Source: Eubacteriaceae bacterium (GTDB taxonomy: Bacteria; Bacillota; Clostridia; Lachnospirales; Lachnospiraceae). From it: a stretch of DNA of 56,737 bases. The notes under the pieces were generated by a model that saw only the letters and a program-made list of their open reading frames with translations, was not told the DNA's origin and did not search any database. Positions 28,445 through 37,474 of the stretch are shown here, one piece after another. The stretch spans positions 1 to 56,737 of the forward strand of contig CAJTCR010000031.1 of the NCBI GenBank assembly GCA_910574915.1, given 5' to 3'. Every line of letters begins with the position of its first letter. Positions within the stretch are counted from its first letter, which is position 1. A program made the translations under genes and the position numbers.

Positions 28445-29932
28445 ATGGATCTAACAGGCTTTAGCGCCATCGCGCTTGCAAAAAAAATCCAGGCAAAAGA
28501 GATCTCTGTAGAGGAAGCGGTCAGGGATACGCTTGCCCAGATAGAGAAAAAAGAGCCGGATATCCACAGCTTTATCACGGTTGATGCTAAGGGCGCCCTG
28601 GCGCAGGCGCGGGAAGTGCAGAAAAAAATAGACGCAGGCAGTTTGACAGGGGCGTTAGCCGGCGTTCCCATCGCGGTCAAAGACAACCTGTGTACAAAGG
28701 GGCTTTTGACGACATGCGGATCGAAAATGCTGTCTGATTTTGTGCCGGCTTATACCGCAGAGGCAGTGCAGCGGTTAAAACATGCCGGCATGGTGGTCGT
28801 CGGCAAGACAAATATGGATGAATTTGCGATGGGCTCCACGACGGAGACGTCGTATTACGGGCCGACGAAAAATCCCTGGAACCTTGCCCATGTGCCGGGA
28901 GGCTCGTCGGGAGGCTCCTGTGCGGCGGTAGCTGCCGGGCAGTGTGTCTGCGCGCTTGGCTCGGATACCGGAGGCTCTATCAGGCAGCCGAGCGCCTTTT
29001 GCGGTGTCACTGGCATAAAACCGACGTATGGTACGGTTTCCCGTTACGGGCTGGTCGCATACGGTTCCTCACTAGACCAGGTCGCGCCGGTGGCAAAGGA
29101 TGTTTCGGACTGTGCGGCACTGCTTGAGGTGCTTGCCGCGCATGACCCGAAGGACTCCACTTGTGTAAAACGGGACGATACGGATTTTACATCTGCGCTC
29201 GTTCGTGATGTCAAAGGGATGAAAATAGGCATTCCGCGCGATTATTTTGCAGACGGGCTGGATGCGCAGGTAAAAGAATCGGTGTTACACGCAGCGGATG
29301 TGCTGCGGGATCTGGGCGCGGAAGTGTCAGAGTTTGACTTAAGCCTTGTAAAGTACGCGGTTCCGGCATATTATGTCATTGCCTGCGCAGAGGCAAGCTC
29401 CAACCTGGAACGGTTTGACGGCGTAAAATACGGCTGGCGCGCAAAACAGTACGAAGGGCTGCACGATATGTACAAAAAGACCCGCTCCGAAGCGTTCGGC
29501 GCTGAGGTAAAACGGCGCATTATGCTTGGCTCGTTTGTATTAAGCTCCGGCTATTATGACGCCTATTACTTAAAGGCACTGCGCACAAAAGCGCTGATTA
29601 AGCAGGCATTTGACAAAGCGTTCGCGTCGTTTGACCTGATTTTATGCCCGGCGGCGCCGTACACGGCACCGAAAATCGGAGAGAGCTTAAAAGATCCGAT
29701 ACAAATGTATCTGGGTGATATTTATACGGTAGCGGTCAACCTTGCGGGACTGCCGGGGATCTCGCTTCCGGTGGGCGTGGATGCGGCAGGGCTGCCGATT
29801 GGGATGCAGTTGATCGGCGACTGCTTTCAGGAGAAAAAGCTGATCCGGGCGGCTTTTACGTATGAGCAGGAAAGCGCGTTTATGCGGTGCCCGTATGCGG
29901 GCGGCAAGGCGGAAAGGAGCGGCGGAAAATGA
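28445..29932 (+). CDS. gatA: Asp/Glu-tRNA amidotransferase subunit A (amidase)
   Basis: 495-aa amidase-signature protein that releases ammonia from glutamine. The Ser-cisSer-Lys triad is intact: VAVKDNL (Lys), GGSSGGSCAAVAAG (cis-Ser) and GSDTGGSIRQPSAFCG (nucleophile). PTYGTVSRYGLVAYGSSLDQ is a family signature. Its stop overlaps the gatB start as ATGA, so the two are translationally coupled. Confidence 0.97.
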   Translation: MDLTGFSAIALAKKIQAKEISVEEAVRDTLAQIEKKEPDIHSFITVDAKGALAQAREVQKKIDAGSLTGALAGVPIAVKDNLCTKGLLTTCGSKMLSDFVPAYTAEAVQRLKHAGMVVVGKTNMDEFAMGSTTETSYYGPTKNPWNLAHVPGGSSGGSCAAVAAGQCVCALGSDTGGSIRQPSAFCGVTGIKPTYGTVSRYGLVAYGSSLDQVAPVAKDVSDCAALLEVLAAHDPKDSTCVKRDDTDFTSALVRDVKGMKIGIPRDYFADGLDAQVKESVLHAADVLRDLGAEVSEFDLSLVKYAVPAYYVIACAEASSNLERFDGVKYGWRAKQYEGLHDMYKKTRSEAFGAEVKRRIMLGSFVLSSGYYDAYYLKALRTKALIKQAFDKAFASFDLILCPAAPYTAPKIGESLKDPIQMYLGDIYTVAVNLAGLPGISLPVGVDAAGLPIGMQLIGDCFQEKKLIRAAFTYEQESAFMRCPYAGGKAERSGGK

Positions 29933-31356
29933 GAGCGTATGAAACAGTGATCGGACTGGAAGTCCACGTCGAACTGGCGACAAAATCGAAAATATTCTGC
30001 GGATGCTCCACGGCGTTCGGGGCAAAGCCAAACACCCATACCTGCCCGGTCTGTACGGGAATGCCGGGCGCGCTTCCGGTACTGAACCGGCAGGTCGTGG
30101 AATATGCGGCGGCCGTGGGCATTGCGGCGGGATGCGAGATTGCTTCTTACAGCAAATTTGACCGGAAAAACTATTTTTACCCGGACAATCCGCAAAACTA
30201 CCAGATCTCCCAGCTTTACCAGCCGATATGCAGAAACGGCGGGATCGAAATTGAGACGGAGACATGCAAAAAAACGATCGGCATACACGAGATCCATATG
30301 GAAGAAGATGCCGGCAAGCTCGTGCACGACGAGTGGGAAGACATTTCCTATGTCGATTATAACCGTTCCGGCGTACCGTTAATTGAGATTGTCTCTGAGC
30401 CGGATCTGCGCTCGGCACAGGAAGTCATCGCATATCTGGAAAAGCTGCGCATGATGATCCAGTATCTGGGCGCCTCAGACTGCAAGCTTCAGGAAGGATC
30501 TATGCGCGCGGATGTCAACCTGTCTGTGCGCCCGGCTGGCTCCTTGGCATACGGCACGCGTACCGAGATGAAAAACCTAAATTCGTTCAAGGCGATTACA
30601 AGGGCAATCGAGCATGAGAAAAACCGCCAGATCGATATGATCGAGTCAGGCGGGACGGTGATCCAGGAGACAAGGCGCTGGGATGATGCAAAAGGAGAGT
30701 CCTATGCCATGCGTTCCAAAGAGGACGCGAAGGATTACCGCTATTTCCCAGAGCCTGACCTTGTGCCCGTCCGTATCAGCGATGAATGGCTGGCGCAAAT
30801 ACGTGCCAGGCAGCCGGAAATGCGGGAAGCAAGGATGGAGCGCTACCAAAAGCAGTACGGGCTGCCGGAATATGACGCGCAGATTCTAACAGGCTCCAAA
30901 CGGATGGCGGATATTTTTGAACAGGCAAGCGAACGCTGCAAAAAGCCCAAAAAAGTGTCCAACTGGCTGATGGGCGAAACGATGCGCCTGCTGCGGGAAA
31001 ACGGGCAGGAGCCTGATACCCTGTCGATAGATCCTTATAAGCTTGCAAAGCTCGTAGACCTGGCTGACTCCGGCGCGGTCAACAATACGGTGGCAAAAGA
31101 AGTGTTTGAGGAACTATTTTTGCACGACACAGACCCGGAACAATATGTAAAAGATCACGGGCTAAAAACAGTCAACGACGAAGGAAAGCTGCGCAGCGTG
31201 ATCGAGCAGGTGCTGAAAGATTATCCAAAATCGGTGGAAGACTATCGAAACGGAAAGCAAAAGGCGGCTGGATTTTTGGTTGGACAGACGATGAAGGCGA
31301 TGAAGGGCAAGGCAAATCCTGGGCTGGTGAATCAGATTTTAAAGGAATTGTTATAG
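29929..31356 (+). CDS. gatB: Asp/Glu-tRNA amidotransferase subunit B
   Basis: 475 aa. It activates the carboxylate of mischarged Asp/Glu-tRNA and transfers ammonia from GatA. It begins MRAYETVIGLEVHVEL. Zinc-site cysteines are in FCGCST and CPVCTGMPG. The kinase-like core shows DRKNYFYPDNPQNYQISQ, and the C-terminal YqeY-like tail ends AMKGKANPGLVNQILKELL. The start is fixed by the ATGA overlap with gatA and by GGAAAGGAG upstream. Confidence 0.97.
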   Translation: MRAYETVIGLEVHVELATKSKIFCGCSTAFGAKPNTHTCPVCTGMPGALPVLNRQVVEYAAAVGIAAGCEIASYSKFDRKNYFYPDNPQNYQISQLYQPICRNGGIEIETETCKKTIGIHEIHMEEDAGKLVHDEWEDISYVDYNRSGVPLIEIVSEPDLRSAQEVIAYLEKLRMMIQYLGASDCKLQEGSMRADVNLSVRPAGSLAYGTRTEMKNLNSFKAITRAIEHEKNRQIDMIESGGTVIQETRRWDDAKGESYAMRSKEDAKDYRYFPEPDLVPVRISDEWLAQIRARQPEMREARMERYQKQYGLPEYDAQILTGSKRMADIFEQASERCKKPKKVSNWLMGETMRLLRENGQEPDTLSIDPYKLAKLVDLADSGAVNNTVAKEVFEELFLHDTDPEQYVKDHGLKTVNDEGKLRSVIEQVLKDYPKSVEDYRNGKQKAAGFLVGQTMKAMKGKANPGLVNQILKELL

Positions 31357-31364
31357 TTTCTGCA

Positions 31365-31393
31365 TTGACACAGCCCCTAAATTCTCCTATACT
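31365..31393 (+). promoter_or_regulatory. Strong promoter of the ROK kinase operon
   Basis: Consensus TTGACA (31365-31370), a 17-base spacer and TATACT (31388-31393), immediately after the gatB stop codon. Confidence 0.75.
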
Positions 31394-31440
31394 AAATGAA
31401 AAGGACAAATGAGCCGAAAATCGATAAAGGAGAAACTACT

Positions 31441-32382
31441 ATGAAAAAATATGGATTTGGCGTAGATATCGGTGGGACGACGATCAAGATGAGCTTGTTT
31501 GAGATGACGGGCCATATGGTGGATAAGTGGGAGATTCCAACGAATACAAGCGACCACGGAAGTTCGATCTTGGATGATGTTGCCGCGGTGATCGAAGGCA
31601 GGCTGGTATCGGACGGGATTTCCAAAGAAGACGTCGAGGGCATCGGCATCGGTGTGCCGGGGCCTGTTGTGGAGGATTCGGTTGTAGTGTGCTGTGTCAA
31701 TCTTGGCTGGGGACGCGTGGATGTGGCAAAAGAGCTGAGTGAAAAGACGGGGCTTAAAGTCAGGGTCGGAAACGATGCAAATGTGGCAGCGCTCGGTGAA
31801 ATGTGGCAGGGCGGCGGCAAGGGCTATAAAAATGTAATTATGATTACGCTTGGGACGGGCGTCGGCGGCGGCATTATTATAGACGGGAAAATTATTAACG
31901 GTTCGAATGGCGCAGGCGGCGAGATCGGGCATGTATTTGTCGATGAGGCCGAAGAGGAAAAGTGCGGCTGCGGCAAATGCGGATGCTTAGAGCAGTATGC
32001 GTCTGCAACCGGGATCGTGCGCCTGGCAAAACGGGCATTGGCGGCGGACGGGCGTGACAGCGCTTTGCGCAGCGTGGAAAACCTGTCTGCAAAAGCGGTT
32101 GCAGACGCTGCAAAGGCAGGAGACGCGCTGGCGCTGGAGGTTTTGGAAAAAATGGGCAAGATTCTTGGGACAGCGCTTGCCAATGCAGCCTGTATCGTAG
32201 ACCCGGAAGTGTTTGTTATCGGCGGCGGCGTGTCCAAGGCAGGTACAATAATTACCGAAGTGATCCGCAAATATTACATAGAGCGTGCGTTCCAGTCATG
32301 CAGAAATGCGGATTTTGCACTGGCGCAGCTTGGCAATGACGCGGGTGTTTACGGCTGTGTTTACTTACTGTTAAATAGCTGA
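31441..32382 (+). CDS. ROK family sugar kinase (glucokinase-like)
   Basis: A 313-aa ROK protein without an N-terminal DNA-binding domain, hence a kinase rather than a repressor. VDIGGTTIKMSLF is the phosphate-binding motif, VGNDANVAALGE carries the catalytic Asp, and LGTGVGGGIIIDG and GEIGHVFV follow. The zinc motif CGCGKCGCLEQYAS is intact. The start at 31441 follows AAAGGAG. Glucose is the usual substrate for this branch; N-acylated sugars cannot be excluded. It is followed by a GT2 gene after 13 bp. Confidence 0.92.
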   Translation: MKKYGFGVDIGGTTIKMSLFEMTGHMVDKWEIPTNTSDHGSSILDDVAAVIEGRLVSDGISKEDVEGIGIGVPGPVVEDSVVVCCVNLGWGRVDVAKELSEKTGLKVRVGNDANVAALGEMWQGGGKGYKNVIMITLGTGVGGGIIIDGKIINGSNGAGGEIGHVFVDEAEEEKCGCGKCGCLEQYASATGIVRLAKRALAADGRDSALRSVENLSAKAVADAAKAGDALALEVLEKMGKILGTALANAACIVDPEVFVIGGGVSKAGTIITEVIRKYYIERAFQSCRNADFALAQLGNDAGVYGCVYLLLNS

Positions 32383-32395
32383 TAACGAGTTTGCT

Positions 32396-33373
32396 ATGAA
32401 GCTGATTATTCAGATTCCATGTTACAATGAAGCGCAGACGCTGGAAACGGCGCTGGATGCGCTGCCAAAGCAGATCGATGGGATTGACCGGATCGAATAT
32501 CTGATTATTAACGATGGAAGCTCGGATGCGACCGCGGACGTTGCCAGAAAATGGGGCGTGGATTATGTCGTTCATTTTCGTACAAACCGGGGGCTTGCAA
32601 AGGGATTTATGGCTGGGTTAGACGCCTGCCTGCGCAACGGGGCGGATATTATTGTCAATACGGATGCGGATAACCAATATGAGGGCGCGGACATTGAAAA
32701 GCTTGTCCGCCCCATTTTGGAAGGAAAATCGGATATTGTAATCGGGGCGCGCCCCATTGATGCAATCGAAGCGTTTTCCCCGCTGAAAAAAAAGCTGCAG
32801 CATTTGGGCAGCTTTATCGTACGAAAGGCGAGCAAGACAGACATTCCCGATGCGCCGAGCGGCTTTCGCGCTTACAGCAGAGAAGCCGCAATGCGTCTGA
32901 ATGTGACCAATGAGTATACGTATACACTAGAGACAATCGTTCAGGCGGGCAGGACGAAGCTTGCGATGGATGCGGTTTTAGTGCGCACGAACGAAACGAT
33001 GCGCCCGTCTAGGTTAATGAACAGCATGGCTTCTTATATTAAAAAGTCTGTGTTTACGATCGGGCATGTGTTTTTGATGTATAAGCCGCTGCAATTTTTT
33101 GTAACGGTCGGGAGCGTGATTTTTTTATGCGGGACAGCGGTTGGCGTGCGGTTTTTAACGTTTTATTTTCACGGCGTCGGCAGCGGGCATATTCAGTCAC
33201 TGATTTTGGCAGCCGTGCTGCTTTTGCTCGGATTCCAGACGATGATCGTAGGGCTTTTGGCGGATATTATCGCATCGAACCGTAAGATTTTGGAAGATGT
33301 GCAGTACCATGTGCGCAGAATGGACTATGACGGCGTGAAACTGGATCAAAAAGAATCTGCGCAGGATCGATAG
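32396..33373 (+). CDS. Membrane-anchored GT2 glycosyltransferase (polyprenyl-phosphate type)
   Basis: A 325-aa family 2 glycosyltransferase. IQIPCYNEAQTLETAL and IINDGSSDATADV form the nucleotide-sugar site, and NTDADNQYEGADI holds the DxD metal motif. DAPSGFRAYSREAAMRL is typical of dolichol-phosphate mannosyltransferase-like enzymes. Two C-terminal membrane segments (about 235-300) anchor it, as in enzymes loading sugars on undecaprenyl phosphate. The following flippase-like gene fits a lipid-linked glycan route. Confidence 0.92.
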   Translation: MKLIIQIPCYNEAQTLETALDALPKQIDGIDRIEYLIINDGSSDATADVARKWGVDYVVHFRTNRGLAKGFMAGLDACLRNGADIIVNTDADNQYEGADIEKLVRPILEGKSDIVIGARPIDAIEAFSPLKKKLQHLGSFIVRKASKTDIPDAPSGFRAYSREAAMRLNVTNEYTYTLETIVQAGRTKLAMDAVLVRTNETMRPSRLMNSMASYIKKSVFTIGHVFLMYKPLQFFVTVGSVIFLCGTAVGVRFLTFYFHGVGSGHIQSLILAAVLLLLGFQTMIVGLLADIIASNRKILEDVQYHVRRMDYDGVKLDQKESAQDR

Positions 33374-33407
33374 CGGATACTAAAAATCTGTGCAGGAGGG
33401 CGGCATC

Positions 33408-34355
33408 TTGGAGACGAAAAAAGCGGCGGGGATAAAAAAACGGGTGAAAATCATGGGCAATGCGGTGAGCGCGTTATCCATGATTTTTGTGTTTGCGGCG
33501 TTTGTCCGTATCGATTTTGATGATCGCTGGATTACAAACTGGCGCGTTTTTTGGCTGATTGCCGCGTCGGGAGTGCTTGTAAAAACAGTGACGGTATTTT
33601 TATCCGCGGGCGCGTGGTGCCTGTGGCTGGAATATTTTGCAGGAAGGCGTTGCGCGCGCAGGGAAGCGCTGCGCGTGTATGCAAAAGCAAATATCGGCAA
33701 ATATCTGCCGGGAAATGTCATGCACTATGTCGAGCGCAACCTGTTTGCCGCAAAGCTGAACCTGTCGCAAAAGCAGATTGCGGCGGCAAGCATTTGTGAG
33801 GTGATAAGCCTTGTGCTTGCGGCTTTTTTGCTGGGAGCGTGCCTGGATTTTGCAGACCTTCAAACGGTGTGGCTTGCCGTCAGGCAAAGCCTCCTGCCCT
33901 TTTATAGCAGTGTGCTTGCGGGTGCAGTGTGCAGTGCTGTTTTTGCTATAGCAGCCGTTGGGCTGTATGCACTGCGGCATTTTGCGAAAAGGCAGGACGG
34001 TTTTTCTTTCCGGCAGTTTTTCGGCACGCTGTTTCGATGCTTTTGGATCTATGCGGCGGTATTATTTTTATTAGGAGCGATCCTTGCCGCATTTTATTTG
34101 TATATGGGTGGACAGCCGCGTTTAAGCAAGGTGCTGCGGCTGATTGCGGCATATATGATCGCCTGGGTGTTTGGGTTTGTGATTCCAGGCGCACCGGGCG
34201 GGATCGGCGTACGGGAGATGGCGCTGACGCTGCTGCTTGCGCCTGTGATGGGCAGGGACAAAATCGTCGTTTTAAGCGTGATGCACCGGCTGGTAACGGT
34301 GCTTGGAGATGTCTTAGCTTATTTTTTGCGTCATCGATTCGATAATGCACGATAA
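33408..34355 (+). CDS. UPF0104/LPG-synthase-TM-like integral membrane protein
   Basis: A protein of about 315 aa with roughly eight membrane helices. The conserved NIGKYLPGNVMHYVERN and the late IPGAPGGIGVREMAL are hallmarks of the family related to the membrane part of lysylphosphatidylglycerol synthase. The TTG at 33408 is chosen because AGGAGGG lies 7 bases upstream; a GTG at 33390 is upstream of that site. Coupled with the GT2 gene, a flippase or lipid-linked transfer role is plausible but unproven. Confidence 0.85.
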   Translation: METKKAAGIKKRVKIMGNAVSALSMIFVFAAFVRIDFDDRWITNWRVFWLIAASGVLVKTVTVFLSAGAWCLWLEYFAGRRCARREALRVYAKANIGKYLPGNVMHYVERNLFAAKLNLSQKQIAAASICEVISLVLAAFLLGACLDFADLQTVWLAVRQSLLPFYSSVLAGAVCSAVFAIAAVGLYALRHFAKRQDGFSFRQFFGTLFRCFWIYAAVLFLLGAILAAFYLYMGGQPRLSKVLRLIAAYMIAWVFGFVIPGAPGGIGVREMALTLLLAPVMGRDKIVVLSVMHRLVTVLGDVLAYFLRHRFDNAR

Positions 34356-34370
34356 ATAACAAGGAGGGAT

Positions 34371-34536
34371 CTAGAGCGTGTTTGAAAAATGCTTTCTGCC
34401 AGATGTATTTCACAATTTGTGGGAGATTTGCGCCAAATGAAGGGCGCATAGCGGGCTATGTAACCTGAATTTGGCGCAAATATCACGCAAAGTGGGGAAT
34501 GCAGATGGCAGGAATGATTTTTCAAACACGCTCTAG
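34371..34536 (-). mobile_element. 166-bp palindromic MITE-like element, copy B
   Basis: It has the same length and the same perfect 20-bp ends as copy A (12279), in the opposite orientation, with CTAG at both borders. The stem is GATTTGCGCCAAAT with AATTTGGCGCAAAT, different from copy A's but again self-complementary; CATAGC...GCTATG forms the tip. It sits between AAGGAGGG and the ATG of a broken Uma2 gene. Confidence 0.85.
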
Positions 34537-34542
34537 GAAAAG

Positions 34543-34889
34543 ATGGATATGAATTTGCAAATAACAGATATGGCGGATGCAATGCCGGAACATTCGACCG
34601 TGATTGTAAACTTCGTTGCGGCAGTGCGCAAACAATTAAAGCATAGTACATGCTATGTGTTTTCAGATAATGTTCAGTATCGGTTTCAAACCGATGACGG
34701 AGAAAATAAAACGGTGATACCAGACGCTTCGATTAATTGCCGTACCAAATCACGCAGGGGGAATACGTTTATCGATGCGCCGCGTTTTGTCATGGAGGTG
34801 TTAAGCCCATCTACGGAAAAATATGACATTTTCCGAATGTGAAAATAACGTTTGATGATTTATTTGACGAAGTGGATATGGATGCGTAG
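34543..34889 (+). pseudogene. Decayed Uma2 family gene
   Basis: The N-terminal part (MDMNLQITDMADAMPEHSTV through VMEVLSPSTEKYD) is Uma2-like, with VIPDASINC at the Asp site. It then breaks at 34842 with a premature stop. A few bases on, in another frame, FPNVKITFDDLFDEVDMDA ends at a proper stop (34889), matching a normal Uma2 C-terminus. An internal deletion of very roughly 70 codons is inferred by comparison with the intact copy at 9758. The 166-bp element lies just upstream and probably separated the gene from its ribosome site. Confidence 0.8.
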
Positions 34890-34919
34890 GAAAATAGATG
34901 TTCCAATCTGTTTTTTTGC

Positions 34920-34948
34920 TTGATTTTTAAAAAGGACTATTCTATAAT
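34920..34948 (+). promoter_or_regulatory. Promoter of the desulfoferrodoxin-rubredoxin operon
   Basis: TTGATT (34920-34925), a 17-base spacer and a perfect TATAAT (34943-34948), 48 bases before the ATG. Confidence 0.7.
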
Positions 34949-34995
34949 GTTATCATCACATTTTGCAAATCGAGAGAAAGAGAGGTAGGAAATCT

Positions 34996-35373
34996 ATGGA
35001 GCAGAAATTTTACATTTGTGAGCATTGCGGAAATATTGTTGCGATGGTAAAGGATGCAGGGGTTCCGATTATGTGCTGCGGACAGAAGATGAAAGAAATC
35101 GTCCCAGGCACGACGGATGCGGCGGTAGAAAAACATATCCCAGTCTATACCGTAGAGGGAAATCTGGTAAAAGTAACGGTAGGCTCTACCGAGCATCCAA
35201 TGATGCCGGAGCATTATATTGAGTGGGTATCTTTACAGACAAAGCAGGGCAACCAGCGCAAAGCGTTGCAGCCAGGCGCTAAGCCGGAAGTATGCTTTGC
35301 ACTGTGCGAAGGCGATGAGGTGACGGCAGTGTATGCTTACTGCAACCTGCACAGCCTTTGGAAAGCAGAATAA
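34996..35373 (+). CDS. dfx: Desulfoferrodoxin (superoxide reductase)
   Basis: Reduces superoxide to peroxide without making oxygen, a typical anaerobe defence. 125 aa. The N-terminal desulforedoxin-like iron site has CEHCG and MCCGQKM. The catalytic iron site has His in EKHIPV, EHPMMPEHYIEW and the Cys/His of YAYCNLHSLW. ATG 34996 follows a GGTAGGA site. Rubredoxin, its usual electron donor, is encoded 23 bp downstream. Confidence 0.96.
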   Translation: MEQKFYICEHCGNIVAMVKDAGVPIMCCGQKMKEIVPGTTDAAVEKHIPVYTVEGNLVKVTVGSTEHPMMPEHYIEWVSLQTKQGNQRKALQPGAKPEVCFALCEGDEVTAVYAYCNLHSLWKAE

Positions 35374-35396
35374 AAGAAAGATGGAAAGGAAAAATG

Positions 35397-35552
35397 ATGA
35401 AATATATTTGTGATGTATGCGGTTGGGAATACGATGAAGAAAAAGGATATCCAGAAGGCGGGATTGCACCTGGAACCAAGTGGGAAGATGTGCCGCAGGA
35501 TTTTGAATGTCCGTTGTGCGCAGTAGGAAAAGACCAGTTTTCGGCTGTTTAA
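35397..35552 (+). CDS. Rubredoxin
   Basis: A 51-aa Fe(Cys)4 electron carrier. MKYICDVCGWEYD and CPLCAVGKDQF carry the two CxxC pairs, and AP(G)TKWEDVPQDFECP is the standard core. ATG 35397 is preferred over ATG 35394 from AAAGGA spacing. It likely donates electrons to the superoxide reductase in the same operon. Confidence 0.97.
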   Translation: MKYICDVCGWEYDEEKGYPEGGIAPGTKWEDVPQDFECPLCAVGKDQFSAV

Positions 35553-35563
35553 TTGGGCTGTTG

Positions 35564-35606
35564 TCCGGCAAAATACATGGATTGTGTATTTTGCCGGATT
35601 TTTTTA
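35564..35606 (+). terminator. Terminator after rubredoxin
   Basis: TCCGGCAAAATACA (35564-35577) pairs perfectly with TGTATTTTGCCGGA (35585-35598), followed by seven or more T residues. Confidence 0.9.
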
Positions 35607-35611
35607 TGCTT

Positions 35612-36241
35612 TTATGAAAGATATGCCAGCAAATCCGAAAACTGCCGCAGCTTATAATCAGCTTTGGAAAGCCTTGGATCTTCTTTTGCACCCCATAAGG
35701 CAAGCGCAAACGAAATGCCGCAGTTTTGCGCGCACAGCAGGTCAGAGTAAGTATCTCCAACGTATAAGGAAGTGTCTTTTGCGCTTCCGGTTTTTTGCAG
35801 CGCGAGCGCTAACGGCTCCGGGTGGGGCTTTGGGCAGCTTACCTGGTCTGAGGTAATAATAACGTCAAACATGCCGGTAATGTTGTGCTTGTTAAAGTCG
35901 TTTTCCATATGCTCCTTTGTCTTGGACGTGACAATGCCGGTTATCATCTGCCGTTTTTTCAGCTCCAGCAACGTCGAGACTACGAGCGGGAAAAGCGGAG
36001 GCGGCGCCGGGCTGTTTTTGACATATTGTGTCCATCGCTTTATGATGCAGTCCTGTTCTTTGGGATCTGCGGTAAACAAAGCCGCCGCTTTTTTTTCGTG
36101 AAGCCCGATAATTGCTTCAAGCTCTGCCAGTCCGCGGGAAATGTGCAGTACGTCGCGCAGGGCGCTTTGGAACGCGGTAAGCAGATTTTTTTCACTGTCT
36201 AATAAAGTGCCGTCGATATCAAATAATATTGTTTTGTACAT
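35612..36241 (-). CDS. HAD superfamily phosphatase (phosphoglycolate phosphatase-like)
   Basis: 209 aa. All four HAD motifs are visible: FDIDGTLLDSEK (nucleophile Asp), VTSKTKEHM, KPHPEPLALAL and YVGDTYSDLLCA. A helical cap lies between motifs I and II. The closest type is Gph/PpaX-like, but the substrate cannot be told. It is monocistronic and convergent with rubredoxin. Confidence 0.92.
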   Translation of the reverse strand: MYKTILFDIDGTLLDSEKNLLTAFQSALRDVLHISRGLAELEAIIGLHEKKAAALFTADPKEQDCIIKRWTQYVKNSPAPPPLFPLVVSTLLELKKRQMITGIVTSKTKEHMENDFNKHNITGMFDVIITSDQVSCPKPHPEPLALALQKTGSAKDTSLYVGDTYSDLLCAQNCGISFALALWGAKEDPRLSKADYKLRQFSDLLAYLS

Positions 36242-36344
36242 AAGAACCTCGCTGTTTCTATTTTTCTAAGGAACTGTCCATAAAATATACAATAAACGAT
36301 GTTCTTTATATTTGCAAAGAAATCGTTGTTTTCTAAACGAATGT

Positions 36345-37436
36345 TTACGTATCAAACAGCAGTTTTTCCTGTTCTAAGACGGCGGATACGCAAAGCTGCG
36401 GGTTGACTGGCTGGCGGCTTTGCAGCGTAATGCTGATCGCGGCATAGCCATAACGCAGGATCCGTTTCCATGACAGCGAATTTTGCAGCCCCCAGACAAT
36501 CGTGCTTGTGAGCACAGCCGTGGCGCCTGCGGTATTGACCGTGCCGGGAAGCTTTTTTTTCAGCCGGATTTCCTGTGTTTTTCCATGAAAATACAGCCCT
36601 TCGTTTAGCGAAAATACGACGATATTTGCGATATTTTTCGTCTGCAAAAAACAGACGGCATGTTCGACATCGGTATACGGTTCTTTATAATAGCCGAGCA
36701 GCTCTTTTAATTCCAGCGGATTGGTAATTAGTGCAAAGATCTTTTGGTTTTCCTGGATCATCCGGTCATTTTTCTGGATCGAGGTCGTTTTCACAAGAAA
36801 CGGTACGGTTACATGGGTATACAGATACTGAAAGGACTGTGCGGGAATATTTGTATCTGCGACGCAGTACTGGGATGCGTTGATCCGGTCTAAATATTTG
36901 GACAAAAATTCCGGCGTCATCTTTTGGTAAATATCCATGTCGTTAATGCCGACAAATTTGACGCCGTTGAAATCATCGATATACATAAACGAGGACGTAT
37001 GCGCGCCGTGGATTTTTTCACAGCACTGGATATCGATTTTATGCTCTCTGCAATGGTTGATAAATCGTTCGCCGTTAATATCGTTTCCATAAACCGAGAT
37101 AAAATAGTTGGAAACGTCGTATTTGGTAAGCGCGTAGGCGATATTGTGCCCGGCACCGCCGTAGGTATAGGATATTTTGCCGGGATTGGAATTTTGCACA
37201 ATCAGCTTTTCTTTTGGAATGCCCAGAATGTCGATATTATTTCCGCCGATTACAGTAACAAACTTAATATCGTTTAAAATATAGCCTTTTCCTTTGATGT
37301 AGCCTTTTTTCATAAGGTTGTGAATGTGGGCGGCGACGCCTGAGCGGGTAATGACCAGCTTCTGCGCCAGGCTTTCCTGGGAAATCAGTGGGTCGTTTTT
37401 TAAGATTTCCAGTATTTCCAGCTCTCTTTCTGTCAT
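36345..37436 (-). CDS. Winged-helix regulator fused to a degenerate PfkB-type kinase domain
   Basis: A 363-aa protein. Residues about 1-55 form a winged helix-turn-helix (MTERELEILEILKNDPLIS, VITRSGVAAHIHNLMKKGY). The rest is a PfkB/ribokinase fold very similar to the divergent kinase: VIGGNNIDILGIP, YTYGGAGHNIAYALTKY, VGINDMDIYQKMTPEFL. At the place where the partner has TNGAGDTTMATIVW this protein has TAGATAVLTSTIVW, so GAGD is replaced by GATA and the catalytic Asp is an Ala. It is therefore likely a ligand sensor rather than an enzyme. It is divergent from the kinase-isomerase-dehydrogenase operon, whose inducer it probably binds. Confidence 0.88.
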   Translation of the reverse strand: MTERELEILEILKNDPLISQESLAQKLVITRSGVAAHIHNLMKKGYIKGKGYILNDIKFVTVIGGNNIDILGIPKEKLIVQNSNPGKISYTYGGAGHNIAYALTKYDVSNYFISVYGNDINGERFINHCREHKIDIQCCEKIHGAHTSSFMYIDDFNGVKFVGINDMDIYQKMTPEFLSKYLDRINASQYCVADTNIPAQSFQYLYTHVTVPFLVKTTSIQKNDRMIQENQKIFALITNPLELKELLGYYKEPYTDVEHAVCFLQTKNIANIVVFSLNEGLYFHGKTQEIRLKKKLPGTVNTAGATAVLTSTIVWGLQNSLSWKRILRYGYAAISITLQSRQPVNPQLCVSAVLEQEKLLFDT

Positions 37437-37474
37437 AAACTTCTCCTGTCATTGCTGTACGATTCTTAATATAT

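Noticed and set aside
29687..30418. Minus-strand open frame of 243 codons across gatA/gatB
   Set aside because: Arg/Pro/Ser-rich antisense shadow of two certain genes.
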